Shown here: piece after piece, positions 1 through 6,718 of the stretch | Position numbering within the stretch: the first letter of the stretch is position 1 | How the letters are laid out: every line of letters begins with the position of its first letter | Source: Pseudomonas profundi | GTDB lineage: Bacteria; Pseudomonadota; Gammaproteobacteria; Pseudomonadales; Pseudomonadaceae | Direction: 5' to 3' | Assembly: GCF_008638305.1 (NCBI RefSeq) | Contig: NZ_VTPZ01000018.1 | Span: 1 to 40,711, forward strand | Length of the DNA: 40,711 nucleotides | The notes under the pieces: model-generated | Database searches by the model: none | What the model was told of the DNA's origin: nothing | Seen by the model: only the letters and a program-made list of their open reading frames with translations | Program-made: the position numbers and the translations under genes

Positions 1-28
1 CAGCCTGAAAGGGGTTGTGGTGAACCAT
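1..28 (-). CDS. Possible 5' end of a gene leaving the window (partial)
   Basis: On the minus strand an ATG at 28-26 follows a GGGAG ribosome-binding sequence with a five-base gap and opens a reading frame (MVHHNPFQA) that runs off the left edge. Nine codons are too few to recognise a family. The start and its Shine-Dalgarno sequence are the only support, so this is a weak call. Confidence 0.3.
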
Positions 29-41
29 AGAATCTCCCACA

Positions 42-69
42 AATTTAGCGCCAGATGCTTCTCTAAATT
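42..69. promoter_or_regulatory. Inverted repeat upstream of the left-edge start
   Basis: AATTTAG (42-48) and CTAAATT (63-69) form a perfect 7-bp inverted repeat with a 14-base spacer. It lies just upstream of the possible minus-strand start at 28, so it could be an operator. No regulator is known to me for this sequence. The rest of 70-250 shows no gene or clear promoter. Confidence 0.25.
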
Positions 70-250
70 CGATGCCTCGGCAGAGTTCGTGTACTTTTTT
101 GGGCGGCGTCAGTGTTTGGCTCTGGTGCCGGATTACCGGTCAGTCACGTAACATCTGATACCTGCGTCGTTTCCCGTGGGAGGCGCGACCTCGCGGCAAT
201 GGCGGCCGCAGGACGCCCGGGGTTTGGTTCCGCGCTACTCGAGCTAAAGC

Positions 251-664
251 CTAAAAATCTCGCACTGCCTGCGAAGCCAACACTATCCTGTCCGCCGGCA
301 CCCTCAGCTGCGTCATCAGATATTCCTTGAACGCGCCCGACCAATCCTGCCGCTCGATGGCATCCGCCATACAGCTCAGCCAGATATCCCGCTCGGCCTC
401 GTTGACAGCCCAACGCGCGTGAAAGGCAGGAATACTGATCTGCCCGTAACGCTCGAGATACAGCCGCGGCCCTCCCAACCAGCCACAGAGAAAACGAGTC
501 AGTTTATCCCGCGCCTCGCTGAGGTCTTCCGGGTACAGACGGCGGACGTCTGCAGCTCCTTCGGAGCCATCCATAATCTGATAGAAATCATCTACCAGCT
601 GACAAATGCCTTCATAGCCACCGGCAGCCTGGAACGAAGCGTCACCTTCACCGAAATGCGCCAT
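251..664 (-). CDS. Group II truncated haemoglobin-like protein
   Basis: This 137-residue protein resembles the group II truncated (2-on-2) globins, small cytoplasmic haem proteins linked to oxygen binding and NO or oxidative chemistry. A proximal F8-type histidine is visible at H82 (AFHARW), followed by the family's ERDxWLxCM signature with the G8 tryptophan at W95, and the B10-type tyrosine Y28 lies in DDFYQIMD. The length fits the family (about 120-140 residues). The start is chosen because GGAGGA lies about ten bases before the ATG. It stands alone between the left intergenic region and a divergently unrelated LprI-like gene on the same strand. The fold assignment is by motif; the ligand and function are inferred from the family. 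Confidence 0.85.
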   Translation of the reverse strand: MAHFGEGDASFQAAGGYEGICQLVDDFYQIMDGSEGAADVRRLYPEDLSEARDKLTRFLCGWLGGPRLYLERYGQISIPAFHARWAVNEAERDIWLSCMADAIERQDWSGAFKEYLMTQLRVPADRIVLASQAVRDF

Positions 665-701
665 TCTCAGGTCTCCTCCTTCCTCTTGCCGAGATTACCC
701 A

Positions 702-1091
702 TCAATCAAGAAAACCTTCGAGCTGCTGCTTGCGTTGCTGCGCATGGTCAATCATGCAGAACTGGTAGGCCGGCAGGCGTACCGAGCCGCCCTGGTCAAG
801 GGCGAATTGAGCATCGCAATCGGTCTTGCGAAACGCTGCCCATTGATTCTGCGCACGGATCAGCAGCTCTCGCGCTTCCAGTGCATGGGGGTTGTCCTGG
901 CCTTGGGATTCGAGCTCATCAAGCAGTGATTGGAATGTATCGTCGAGGCGTTCGTCTGCGCGTTCACTTTCCTGCGTGACGCATTCGATGATGTCGACAT
1001 CGGAGATAAATTGGCCGCATTCGCTGCCAGCCATAGCCTGCGATGATAACGCCAGCATGCTGCCCGCGATAACAAATTTCATATGCCTCAT
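702..1091 (-). CDS. LprI-like (DUF1311) periplasmic protein
   Basis: The 129-residue product starts with a Sec signal peptide (hydrophobic FVIAGSMLAL, likely cleavage after AMA at residue 21). It continues as a DUF1311/LprI-type domain with four cysteines (SEC, IIEC, KTDC, QFC) and the family's W-x-x-FRKTDCDAQF segment followed by a C-terminal LPAYQFCMIDHA. Characterised members (mycobacterial LprI) inhibit lysozyme, but most bacterial members have no tested role. I chose the ATG at 1091 rather than the farther upstream one at 1193, because GAAGGG sits about nine bases before it and the signal peptide begins there. An internal ATG at 1082 is possible but has poor spacing. Confidence 0.75.
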   Translation of the reverse strand: MRHMKFVIAGSMLALSSQAMAGSECGQFISDVDIIECVTQESERADERLDDTFQSLLDELESQGQDNPHALEARELLIRAQNQWAAFRKTDCDAQFALDQGGSVRLPAYQFCMIDHAQQRKQQLEGFLD

Positions 1092-1186
1092 GACTTTTGT
1101 CCCTTCAACCCGATCCCCGAAGATTATCAGCAAACCTTCGATCCAGGTGCTTGTCACACGGACAGGCATCTGAAAGAGGATATGAC

Positions 1187-1399
1187 ATGGCACATAAGTT
1201 CAAGGTCGGTGACCACGTCAGCTGGAACTCCGAAGCCGGTCAGGTCAGCGGCACCATTACGCGTGTGCACACCTCCGACACCACCTACAAAGGGCATACC
1301 CGGCGAGCGAGCGAAGACGCGCCGCAATATGAGATCAAGAGCGACAAGACTGATCACATCGCCATGCACAAGGAAGATGCGCTGAGGAAAAAGAACTGA
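1187..1399 (+). CDS. DUF2945 (TUDOR-like) small protein
   Basis: This 70-residue basic protein matches the DUF2945 family, also called the hypervirulence-associated TUDOR domain. It starts KFKVGDHVSWNSEAG, followed by GTI, a threonine-rich centre and the ending YEIKSDKTDHIAMHKEDALRK. The family is a small SH3/TUDOR-like barrel of unknown biochemical role. The start is at the ATG preceded by AGAGGA at six bases, not the earlier in-frame ATG at 1097, whose extra 30 residues look non-coding. It ends two bases before the DUF488 gene, so both are probably co-transcribed. The same gene pair is common in proteobacteria as far as I recall. Confidence 0.8.
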   Translation: MAHKFKVGDHVSWNSEAGQVSGTITRVHTSDTTYKGHTRRASEDAPQYEIKSDKTDHIAMHKEDALRKKN

Positions 1400-1401
1400 G
1401 T

Positions 1402-1989
1402 ATGGCGCTCCCCGAAACCATCTGGACCATCGGTCACTCAACCCGCTCGATCGAGGATTTCATCGCTGTGCTCAAGCACTACCGGATCGAAGCAGTCGCA
1501 GACGTGCGCCGCTTCCCCGGCTCCCGGCGACTGCCTCAGTTCGGTATGGAAACCTTGCAAACGAGCCTGGCTGCTCATGACATAAAATATGAGCTGATCA
1601 CCGAGCTGGGCGGTCGACGTCGACCCACCACAGATTCGGTCAATATCGCCTGGCGCAATACCTCATTCAGAGGGTATGCGGACCATGTCGCGAGTGATGA
1701 ATTCCGGGCCGGACTGGAGCGCTTGTGCGATCTAGCTAAGCGGTACAGGACCACGATGATGTGCGCCGAGGTGCTATGGTGGCGCTGTCACCGCTCGCTG
1801 GTGTCGGATGTATTGCAGGTCGCAGGCACCAGCGTTATCCACATTCAGGATGAAAAAAACAGTACCGAACACCCCTTCACACGGCCCGCGAGGCTGTATA
1901 AGGGCACGCTCACCTACGATTCAACCCGGGGCGAACCGCTGAATGACAAAGAGCGGAGCCAGGGAGTGCAGACTCAGCTGGACCTGTAG
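1402..1989 (+). CDS. DUF488 family protein
   Basis: The 195-residue product is a DUF488 protein. The N-terminal TIGHSTRS (residues 9-16), DVRRFPGSRRLPQF (34-47) and the C-terminal MCAE...CHRSLVSD block, with C121 and the C129-H130-R131 triplet, are the conserved family features. The family has conserved Cys and His residues and no firmly established activity. The gene follows DUF2945 with a two-base gap and GAGGA at 1384-1388, which supports one operon. Length is typical for the short, stand-alone form. It ends 72 bases before ilvD, which probably has its own start signals. Confidence 0.8.
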   Translation: MALPETIWTIGHSTRSIEDFIAVLKHYRIEAVADVRRFPGSRRLPQFGMETLQTSLAAHDIKYELITELGGRRRPTTDSVNIAWRNTSFRGYADHVASDEFRAGLERLCDLAKRYRTTMMCAEVLWWRCHRSLVSDVLQVAGTSVIHIQDEKNSTEHPFTRPARLYKGTLTYDSTRGEPLNDKERSQGVQTQLDL

Positions 1990-2061
1990 TAGCTGCAATG
2001 ACAAGCAGCGTAGCCTGTGCTGTTCTATCTTTAACCCACACTTCCCAGCCGGAGCCTTCAC

Positions 2062-3741
2062 ATGGCGGATAACAAAGACGACATGCGCAAATATTCATCA
2101 CAGGTAGTAGATGGCGTCGAAACCGCCCCGGCTCGCGCCATGCTCCGCGCCGTAGGTTTCACTGAAGAAGACTTCAGCAAGCCGCAGGTCGGCATTGCTT
2201 CGACCTGGGCCAACGTTACACCGTGCAATATGCACATCAACCGGCTTGCCGAGGATGCCGGGCGTGGCGTGGATGCCAACGGCGGCAAAAGCGTTATTTT
2301 CAATACCATCACCATTTCCGACGGGATCGCCAACGGCACCGAGGGCATGAAGTATTCGCTGGTCTCCCGTGAGGTGATCGCAGACTCGATCGAAACCGTT
2401 GCCGGCTGTGAAGGCTTCGACGGTCTGGTCGCCATCGGCGGCTGCGACAAGAACATGCCAGGCTGCCTGATCGGCATGGCGCGGCTGAATCGCCCTTCCA
2501 TTTTCGTCTATGGCGGCACCATCAAACCGGGCGCCAATCACACCGATATCATTTCGGTCTTCGAAGCCGTCGGTCAGCATGCCAAGGGCGATATCGACCT
2601 GCTGCAAGTGAAGCAGATCGAAGAAACCGCCATTCCCGGGCCAGGTTCCTGTGGCGGGATGTACACAGCCAATACCATGGCCTCGGCTATCGAAGCGCTG
2701 GGCATGTCGCTACCCGGCTCCTCAGCGCAGAATGCTGTCTCGCTGGACAAGAGTGAGGACTGCATCAATGCCGGGCGGCAGGTGCTCGAGTTGCTCAGAC
2801 AGGACATCAAGCCGCGGGACATCATGACCCGCAAGGCATTCGAGAATGCCATCCGTGTGGTGATTGCGTTGGCCGGCTCGACCAATGCCGTTCTGCATCT
2901 GCTGGCCATGGCCCATGCGGTGGACGTCGAGCTGACCCTGGACGATTTCACAGAGATTGGCAAAACCACACCGGTGCTCGCCGATCTGCGCCCCAGCGGT
3001 CAATACATGATGTCCGAGCTGGTTGCGATTGGCGGCATTCAGCCGTTGATGAAGCGTCTGCTGGACGCGGGCCTGTTGCACGGCGACACGCTGACCGTCA
3101 CCGGCAAGACGCTCGCCGAGAATCTCGCTGATGTCGATGACTATCCCCAGGGTCAGGAGATCATTCGGCCCTTCTCCGACCCGGTCAAAAAGGACTCCCA
3201 CCTGGTGATTCTGCTCGGCAACCTGTCTCCGGATGGCGCCGTGGCGAAAATCACCGGCAAGGAAGGACTGCAGTTTGAGGGTAATGCTCGCGTTTACCAC
3301 GGGGAAGAAGCCGCGCTCGACGGCATCCTCGATGGCCAGGTAGTGGCGGGTGACGTGATCGTGATCCGCTACGAAGGGCCCAAGGGCGGCCCGGGCATGC
3401 GCGAGATGCTGTCGCCCACCTCAGCCATCATGGGCAAGGGGCTGGGCAAAGACGTGGCGCTGATCACCGACGGCCGCTTTTCCGGCGGGTCGCACGGTTT
3501 TGTGGTCGGCCACATCACGCCCGAGGCCTTCGACGGCGGGCCTATCGCTCTGGTCGAGGATGGCGACCGCATCAGTATCAATGCTGAAACGCGCGAGATA
3601 ACGCTGGACGTAACAGAGGCTGAGCTCTCCAAACGCAGAGCCCGGTGGCGCAGGCCCGCTCCCCTCTATAACCGGGGCGTGCTGGCCAAATACGCAAAAC
3701 TGGTGTCGAGCGCGTCCGAGGGCGCGGTTACGGACAAGTAG
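2062..3741 (+). CDS. ilvD: Dihydroxy-acid dehydratase, short type
   Basis: IlvD dehydrates 2,3-dihydroxy-isovalerate and 2,3-dihydroxy-3-methylvalerate to the keto acids of valine and isoleucine synthesis in the cytoplasm. The 559-residue length matches the short form of the family rather than the about 615-residue E. coli type. Cysteines in TPCNMH (C55), [10 protein letters not shown] (C128) and [14 protein letters not shown] (C197) are the expected iron-sulfur ligands, and the C-terminal [16 protein letters not shown] segment is the substrate and metal region. The spacing of these cysteines is that of [2Fe-2S] members. A GGAG lies eight bases before the start. The last ten codons plus the stop are duplicated 297 bp downstream (see the repeat at 3711-4056). 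Many pseudomonads also carry the long form elsewhere, so this may be one of two dehydratases. Confidence 0.93.
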   Translation: MADNKDDMRKYSSQVVDGVETAPARAMLRAVGFTEEDFSKPQVGIASTWANVTPCNMHINRLAEDAGRGVDANGGKSVIFNTITISDGIANGTEGMKYSLVSREVIADSIETVAGCEGFDGLVAIGGCDKNMPGCLIGMARLNRPSIFVYGGTIKPGANHTDIISVFEAVGQHAKGDIDLLQVKQIEETAIPGPGSCGGMYTANTMASAIEALGMSLPGSSAQNAVSLDKSEDCINAGRQVLELLRQDIKPRDIMTRKAFENAIRVVIALAGSTNAVLHLLAMAHAVDVELTLDDFTEIGKTTPVLADLRPSGQYMMSELVAIGGIQPLMKRLLDAGLLHGDTLTVTGKTLAENLADVDDYPQGQEIIRPFSDPVKKDSHLVILLGNLSPDGAVAKITGKEGLQFEGNARVYHGEEAALDGILDGQVVAGDVIVIRYEGPKGGPGMREMLSPTSAIMGKGLGKDVALITDGRFSGGSHGFVVGHITPEAFDGGPIALVEDGDRISINAETREITLDVTEAELSKRRARWRRPAPLYNRGVLAKYAKLVSSASEGAVTDK

Positions 3742-4056
3742 CGATGGTTTCGTACATCATTGCAGCATGCAGAATCTGACCTGTCGGCGCGTCCGAACGC
3801 GGCCCGAGGCGCACGCCACCCCCAGGAGGACACCAGCCGCCCCTGGGGGTGTAGCGCGCCTGCGCTACGCCAAAGGCCTGCACCAACACCAGACTCTGGC
3901 GGGGCGCCCGAACGCGACCGAGACACCTGTCGAATCTGCACCGTCGGCGCGCAGGCGCACGCCAACCCCAGGAAAACCCCAGTCCGAAACCATCCCTGGG
4001 GGTGTAGCGCGTCCGAGGGCACGGTCACGGATCAGTAGCGCTGGCTTCGTATATCA
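3711..4056. repeat. Duplicated ilvD/DUF2845 junction with two internal ~150-bp units
   Basis: The 49 bases 3711-3759 (ilvD 3' end and beyond) recur at 4008-4056 with 42 of 49 identical and an exact offset of 297 bp, a multiple of three. The second copy reads ASEGTVTDQ-stop where ilvD reads [13 protein letters not shown], and it overlaps the 3' end of the convergent DUF2845 gene. The DNA between consists of two diverged units of about 150 bp. Each has a CACCCCCAGG...CCTGGGGGTG-type hairpin (3817-3851 and about 3964-4003) followed by GTAGCGC. The short open frames across it are explained by the repeat and look non-coding. Confidence 0.7.
3817..3868. terminator. Double hairpin downstream of ilvD
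   Basis: Two stem-loops lie back to back. CACCCCCAGG (3817-3826) pairs with CCTGGGGGTG (3842-3851), and GTAGCGC (3851-3857) pairs with GCGCTAC (3862-3868). They could end ilvD transcription, but no T-run follows, so the role is uncertain. The second stem has the same arms as the terminator after nasA at 10734-10761. Confidence 0.4.
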
Positions 4057-4340
4057 ACAAGGCGACCGTCCACGAAACGCAGATGTCTGTACATGCCGTT
4101 CCGCGGACCATACGTCCAGTGGTCGACTCGCACGGCGTCAGCTACCGGGGCACCATAGCCGTCAATTTCAGCCGGCTCGGTGACATGCTCATCTGGCTCT
4201 CCACACTTGTCCCTGACGCTCTGCATGGTTTCTTCGGCACCGACGATACCGTCAGCGCAGCGCATGGAGGCAACAGCTTGCGCGCTGCACAATGAAAGCA
4301 GAACTGCTAGAAGTAACGAACCAAGCTTTGAAATATCCAT
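4032..4340 (-). CDS. DUF2845 secreted protein
   Basis: The 102-residue product begins with a Sec signal peptide (KLGSLLLAVLLSLCSAQAVA, cleavage near residue 25). The mature part is short, with SMRCADGIV and a VRDKCGEPD motif (C28 and C46), then a HWTYGPRNGMYRHLRFVDGRL segment. This is the DUF2845 pattern, small periplasmic proteins of unknown function that are common in pseudomonads. The ATG has GGGTGA about seven bases upstream. It is convergent with ilvD, and its last seven codons lie inside the second copy of the duplicated junction. That suggests the two genes once met directly tail to tail. Confidence 0.75.
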   Translation of the reverse strand: MDISKLGSLLLAVLLSLCSAQAVASMRCADGIVGAEETMQSVRDKCGEPDEHVTEPAEIDGYGAPVADAVRVDHWTYGPRNGMYRHLRFVDGRLVDIRSQRY

Positions 4341-4420
4341 TTTCAGTCACCCGTTAAATAAGGCGTTGATTGAGACTGGCATGGGCTGAGTGAAGTCATT
4401 TAAACGACCACAGGATCAGC

Positions 4421-4897
4421 ATGCGACTCTGGACACTCCATCCCAAATATCTCGATCCCAAAGGCCTTGTAGCGCTGTGGCGTGAAGGACTGTTGGCCCG
4501 TGCCGTGCTGCATAACCAGACCAGAGGCTACAAGCAGCATCCCCAGCTTGAGCGCTTCCGGGCGCATCCGGATCCGCTTGCAGCTATCGACGCCTACCTG
4601 GCGGCCGTACTGGCAGAAGCCACTTCACGCGGATACCGCTTCGATCAGAGCAAGATCGCCCCGACTTTATCCGTCGCGCTCATCGCTGCGACTACCGGCC
4701 AGGTAGAGTGCGAATGGGCTCATTTGATGAACAAACTTCTGAGTCGTAGTCCGGGCCTGCACGCTCACTGGATTGAAACGGCGGACCCCGATTGCCATCC
4801 CCTGTTTACTCTTACGCCGGGCCCTGTAGCGTCCTGGGAGCGGGCGCCAGCGGTCGCCGTCCAGGTCAGCAACCCTTTCCTCAAGCGCCTCGATTAG
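4421..4897 (+). CDS. Pyrimidine-dimer DNA glycosylase-like (Pyr_excise) protein
   Basis: The 158-residue product has the N-terminal block MRLWTLHPKYLDPKGLVA and WREGLLA, followed by TRGYKQHPQLERFR, which identify the family usually annotated as pyrimidine dimer DNA glycosylase/endonuclease V (Pyr_excise). T4 endonuclease V nicks DNA at UV-induced dimers using the amino group of Thr2 and the carboxylate of Glu23. Here Glu22 is in the matching place but residue 2 is arginine, so dimer cleavage by the same mechanism is doubtful. AGGA lies six bases before the start. It stands just upstream of the sigma-54 promoter of the nitrate transporter and is probably not part of that operon. Confidence 0.75.
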   Translation: MRLWTLHPKYLDPKGLVALWREGLLARAVLHNQTRGYKQHPQLERFRAHPDPLAAIDAYLAAVLAEATSRGYRFDQSKIAPTLSVALIAATTGQVECEWAHLMNKLLSRSPGLHAHWIETADPDCHPLFTLTPGPVASWERAPAVAVQVSNPFLKRLD

Positions 4898-4945
4898 ATC
4901 CGGCACCACGGCATTCTGATCATTTCCTGCTCATGCTCTCCTCTG

Positions 4946-4961
4946 TGGCACGCAATCTGCA
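4946..4961 (+). promoter_or_regulatory. Sigma-54 (-24/-12) promoter of the nitrate transporter
   Basis: TGGCACGCAATCTGCA matches the RpoN consensus TGGCACG-N4-TTGCA with the required GG-N10-GC spacing. It lies 45 bases before the transporter start, so transcription should begin near 4972. In proteobacteria nitrate assimilation genes with such promoters are usually activated by NtrC under nitrogen limitation; that link is inferred. Confidence 0.8.
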
Positions 4962-5005
4962 GCCATCCAGGCACATCCATTCCCGACAACCTTCAAGGGG
5001 AGCAT

Positions 5006-6217
5006 ATGAATAAGAGCTTCTGGAACGCAGGTCACACGCCCACGCTGTTTGCCGCCTTTCTCTACTTCGATCTGAGCTTCATGGTGTGGTATTTGCTTGG
5101 CCCCTTGGCGGTGCAGATCGCCACAGATCTGGACCTGACTGCACAACAGCGGGGCATGATGGTCGCCACGCCGATTCTTGCGGGGGCCATTTTGCGGCTG
5201 GTTCTCGGCTTTCTGGCGGACCGTGCGTCGCCCAAGACAGCCGGGATTACCGGTCAGGTGGTGGTCATCAGTGCGCTGCTTTTTGCCTGGCTGATGGGCA
5301 TCAACAGTTATAACCAGGCACTGCTGCTCGGGCTAGGTCTGGGCTTTGCCGGTGCGGCCTTTGCCGTGGCGCTGCCGCTCGCCTCCCAATGGTATCCCGC
5401 GGAACATCAGGGCACGGCGATGGGCATTGCCGGGGCAGGCAATTCGGGCACGGTTCTGGCTGCGCTGTTTGCACCCGGTCTGGCCTATCTGTTCGGCTGG
5501 CAGAACGTGTTCGGACTGGCGTTGATACCGCTGGTCGCCACGCTGATCATTTTCATCCTGGTGGCGCGCAATGCCCCGGCACGCCCCAAACCGAAGGCGG
5601 TCCGTGATTACCTCAAGGCCCTGCGCGACAAGGACAGCTGGTGGTTCATGTTCTTCTATAGCATCACCTTCGGCGGCTTCATCGGGCTGGCCAGTGCCCT
5701 GCCCGGTTATTTCAATGACCAGTACGGGCTGGATCCGGTAACCGCTGGCTATTACACCGCGGCCTGCGTCATGGCCGGCAGTTTCATGCGCCCCCTCGGC
5801 GGCGCGCTGGCAGACCGGGTCGGCGGCGTGACCGCGCTGTCGTGCATGTACGCTGTTGCCGCCCTGTGCATCGCCGTCGTCGGTCTTAATCTCTCCAACT
5901 CCTTCGCTGCCCTGGCATTGTTCGTCGCGGCCATGCTCGGGCTCGGTGCAGGGAACGGCGCGGTGTTCCAGCTGGTTCCGCAACGCTTTCATGGTGAAAT
6001 CGGCGTCATGACCGGGCTTATTGGTATGGCCGGCGGCGTCGGTGGCTTCGTACTGGCCGCAGGACTGGGGACGCTCAAGCAATACACCGGCGATTACCAA
6101 CTGGCCCTCTGGCTCTTCGCTGGACTGGGAATGCTCGCCTGGGTAAGCCTGTTGAACGTGAAATACCGCTGGCGGACCACCTGGGGTTCGTCAGGGATGA
6201 CAGCGGCGCGGGTTTGA
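5006..6217 (+). CDS. NNP-family nitrate (nitrite) transporter
   Basis: This 403-residue inner-membrane protein of the major facilitator superfamily has about twelve hydrophobic segments. The two nitrate-signature stretches of the NNP family are visible: GAGNSGTV with its flank (residues 143-160) and GLGAGNGAVFQ (312-322). Arginines expected to bind nitrate sit in helix 2 (R64 in AILRLVLGF) and helix 8 (R262 in GSFMRPLGG). The length is that of a NasA/NarK-type single permease without fused domains. AAGGGGAG precedes the ATG. Its own sigma-54 promoter and the adjacent nitrate reductase genes point to uptake of nitrate for assimilation rather than respiration. Exact symbols (nasA, narK, nrtP) vary between species, so none is given. 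Confidence 0.9.
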   Translation: MNKSFWNAGHTPTLFAAFLYFDLSFMVWYLLGPLAVQIATDLDLTAQQRGMMVATPILAGAILRLVLGFLADRASPKTAGITGQVVVISALLFAWLMGINSYNQALLLGLGLGFAGAAFAVALPLASQWYPAEHQGTAMGIAGAGNSGTVLAALFAPGLAYLFGWQNVFGLALIPLVATLIIFILVARNAPARPKPKAVRDYLKALRDKDSWWFMFFYSITFGGFIGLASALPGYFNDQYGLDPVTAGYYTAACVMAGSFMRPLGGALADRVGGVTALSCMYAVAALCIAVVGLNLSNSFAALALFVAAMLGLGAGNGAVFQLVPQRFHGEIGVMTGLIGMAGGVGGFVLAAGLGTLKQYTGDYQLALWLFAGLGMLAWVSLLNVKYRWRTTWGSSGMTAARV

Positions 6218-6332
6218 TTGCTCGCCGGAGCTGCGCAGTGTGATTTACCCGCACGGATATCGAGCTCCGTCCAACCATAGGCTTCCCGGCGAGCACTCGC
6301 TCGAGCTGAAACAGAGCGCTTTGGAGTGTCAA

Positions 6333-6396
6333 GTTCCATCTCGACAAAGGTGACCTCACACAACGCCGCTGGCTGGGATGGAACCCGGCCCTCCAT
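6333..6396. repeat. Dispersed hairpin repeat, copy A
   Basis: GTTCCATCTC (6333-6342) pairs with GGGATGGAAC (6375-6384) across a 32-base interior. The element continues to 6396, with ATGGA/TCCAT able to form a second small hairpin. A 22-base core (6375-6396) is identical to 15753-15774, and the left arm and its 32-base spacing also match there, while the interiors differ. This is the pattern of a REP- or MITE-like palindromic element. Confidence 0.65.
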
Positions 6397-6508
6397 AGTA
6401 GGTGGCTTTATAGGTGGATTTAGCAAAATCGATCGCGCGGTCGGCCATCGGCCGCTGGAGTACGCCTTCTCCAGCAGCCATTCGAAACCATGCTGCAACG
6501 CCCACCAC

Positions 6509-6527
6509 TGCGCACCACCAGTGCGCA
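6509..6527. promoter_or_regulatory. Perfect inverted repeat upstream of the nas promoter
   Basis: TGCGCACCACCAGTGCGCA is a perfect 7-bp inverted repeat with a five-base centre. It lies 84 bases upstream of the -24 element, a typical distance for an enhancer of a sigma-54 promoter. It contains GCAC and GTGC half sites like those of NtrC, but the spacing is two bases shorter than in the classical glnA site, so NtrC binding is only a possibility. Confidence 0.4.
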
Positions 6528-6610
6528 TCAAAGCCTCAACGCGGTGCATTCAAGCCCCGGGAAATCCCTGCGGAACCTCTCTAGCCCGCTATTCAGGCAA
6601 GCAGGCGACC

Positions 6611-6626
6611 TGGCACAACCTATGCA
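6611..6626 (+). promoter_or_regulatory. Sigma-54 (-24/-12) promoter of the nasB-nasA operon
   Basis: TGGCACAACCTATGCA has the GG-N10-GC geometry and nearly the full consensus of an RpoN promoter. Transcription would begin near 6637, giving a leader of about 80 bases before the flavoprotein gene. Together with the similar element before the transporter, this suggests joint nitrogen control. Confidence 0.75.
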
Positions 6627-6718
6627 CTCCTTTCACACCAAAACGAGGGCCCATCCATCGGAGTGGGCGCTCCCGCTCACCAAGCGCTTGGTACTGGCGC
6701 CTATAAAAGGAGCACTCC

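Larger units (their letters stand above)
6218..6718. other. 501-bp regulatory intergenic region of the nitrate cluster
   Basis: No convincing gene lies here; the open frames on both strands have no recognisable domain and cross a repeat. The stretch contains a dispersed hairpin repeat (6333-6396), a small hairpin CTGGAG/CTCCAG near 6454-6474, a perfect 19-bp inverted repeat (6509-6527) and a sigma-54 promoter (6611-6626). The long leader fits an enhancer-dependent promoter region. Confidence 0.6.

Noticed and set aside
3760..4038. Plus-strand 92-residue frame between ilvD and DUF2845
   Set aside because: It ends in the duplicated ilvD tail and otherwise runs through hairpin repeats; it has no ribosome-binding site and no domain.
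6094..6549. Minus-strand 151-residue frame over the transporter end and the nas regulatory region
   Set aside because: It overlaps the 3' end of the transporter gene, crosses the dispersed repeat and the candidate operator, and shows no domain.
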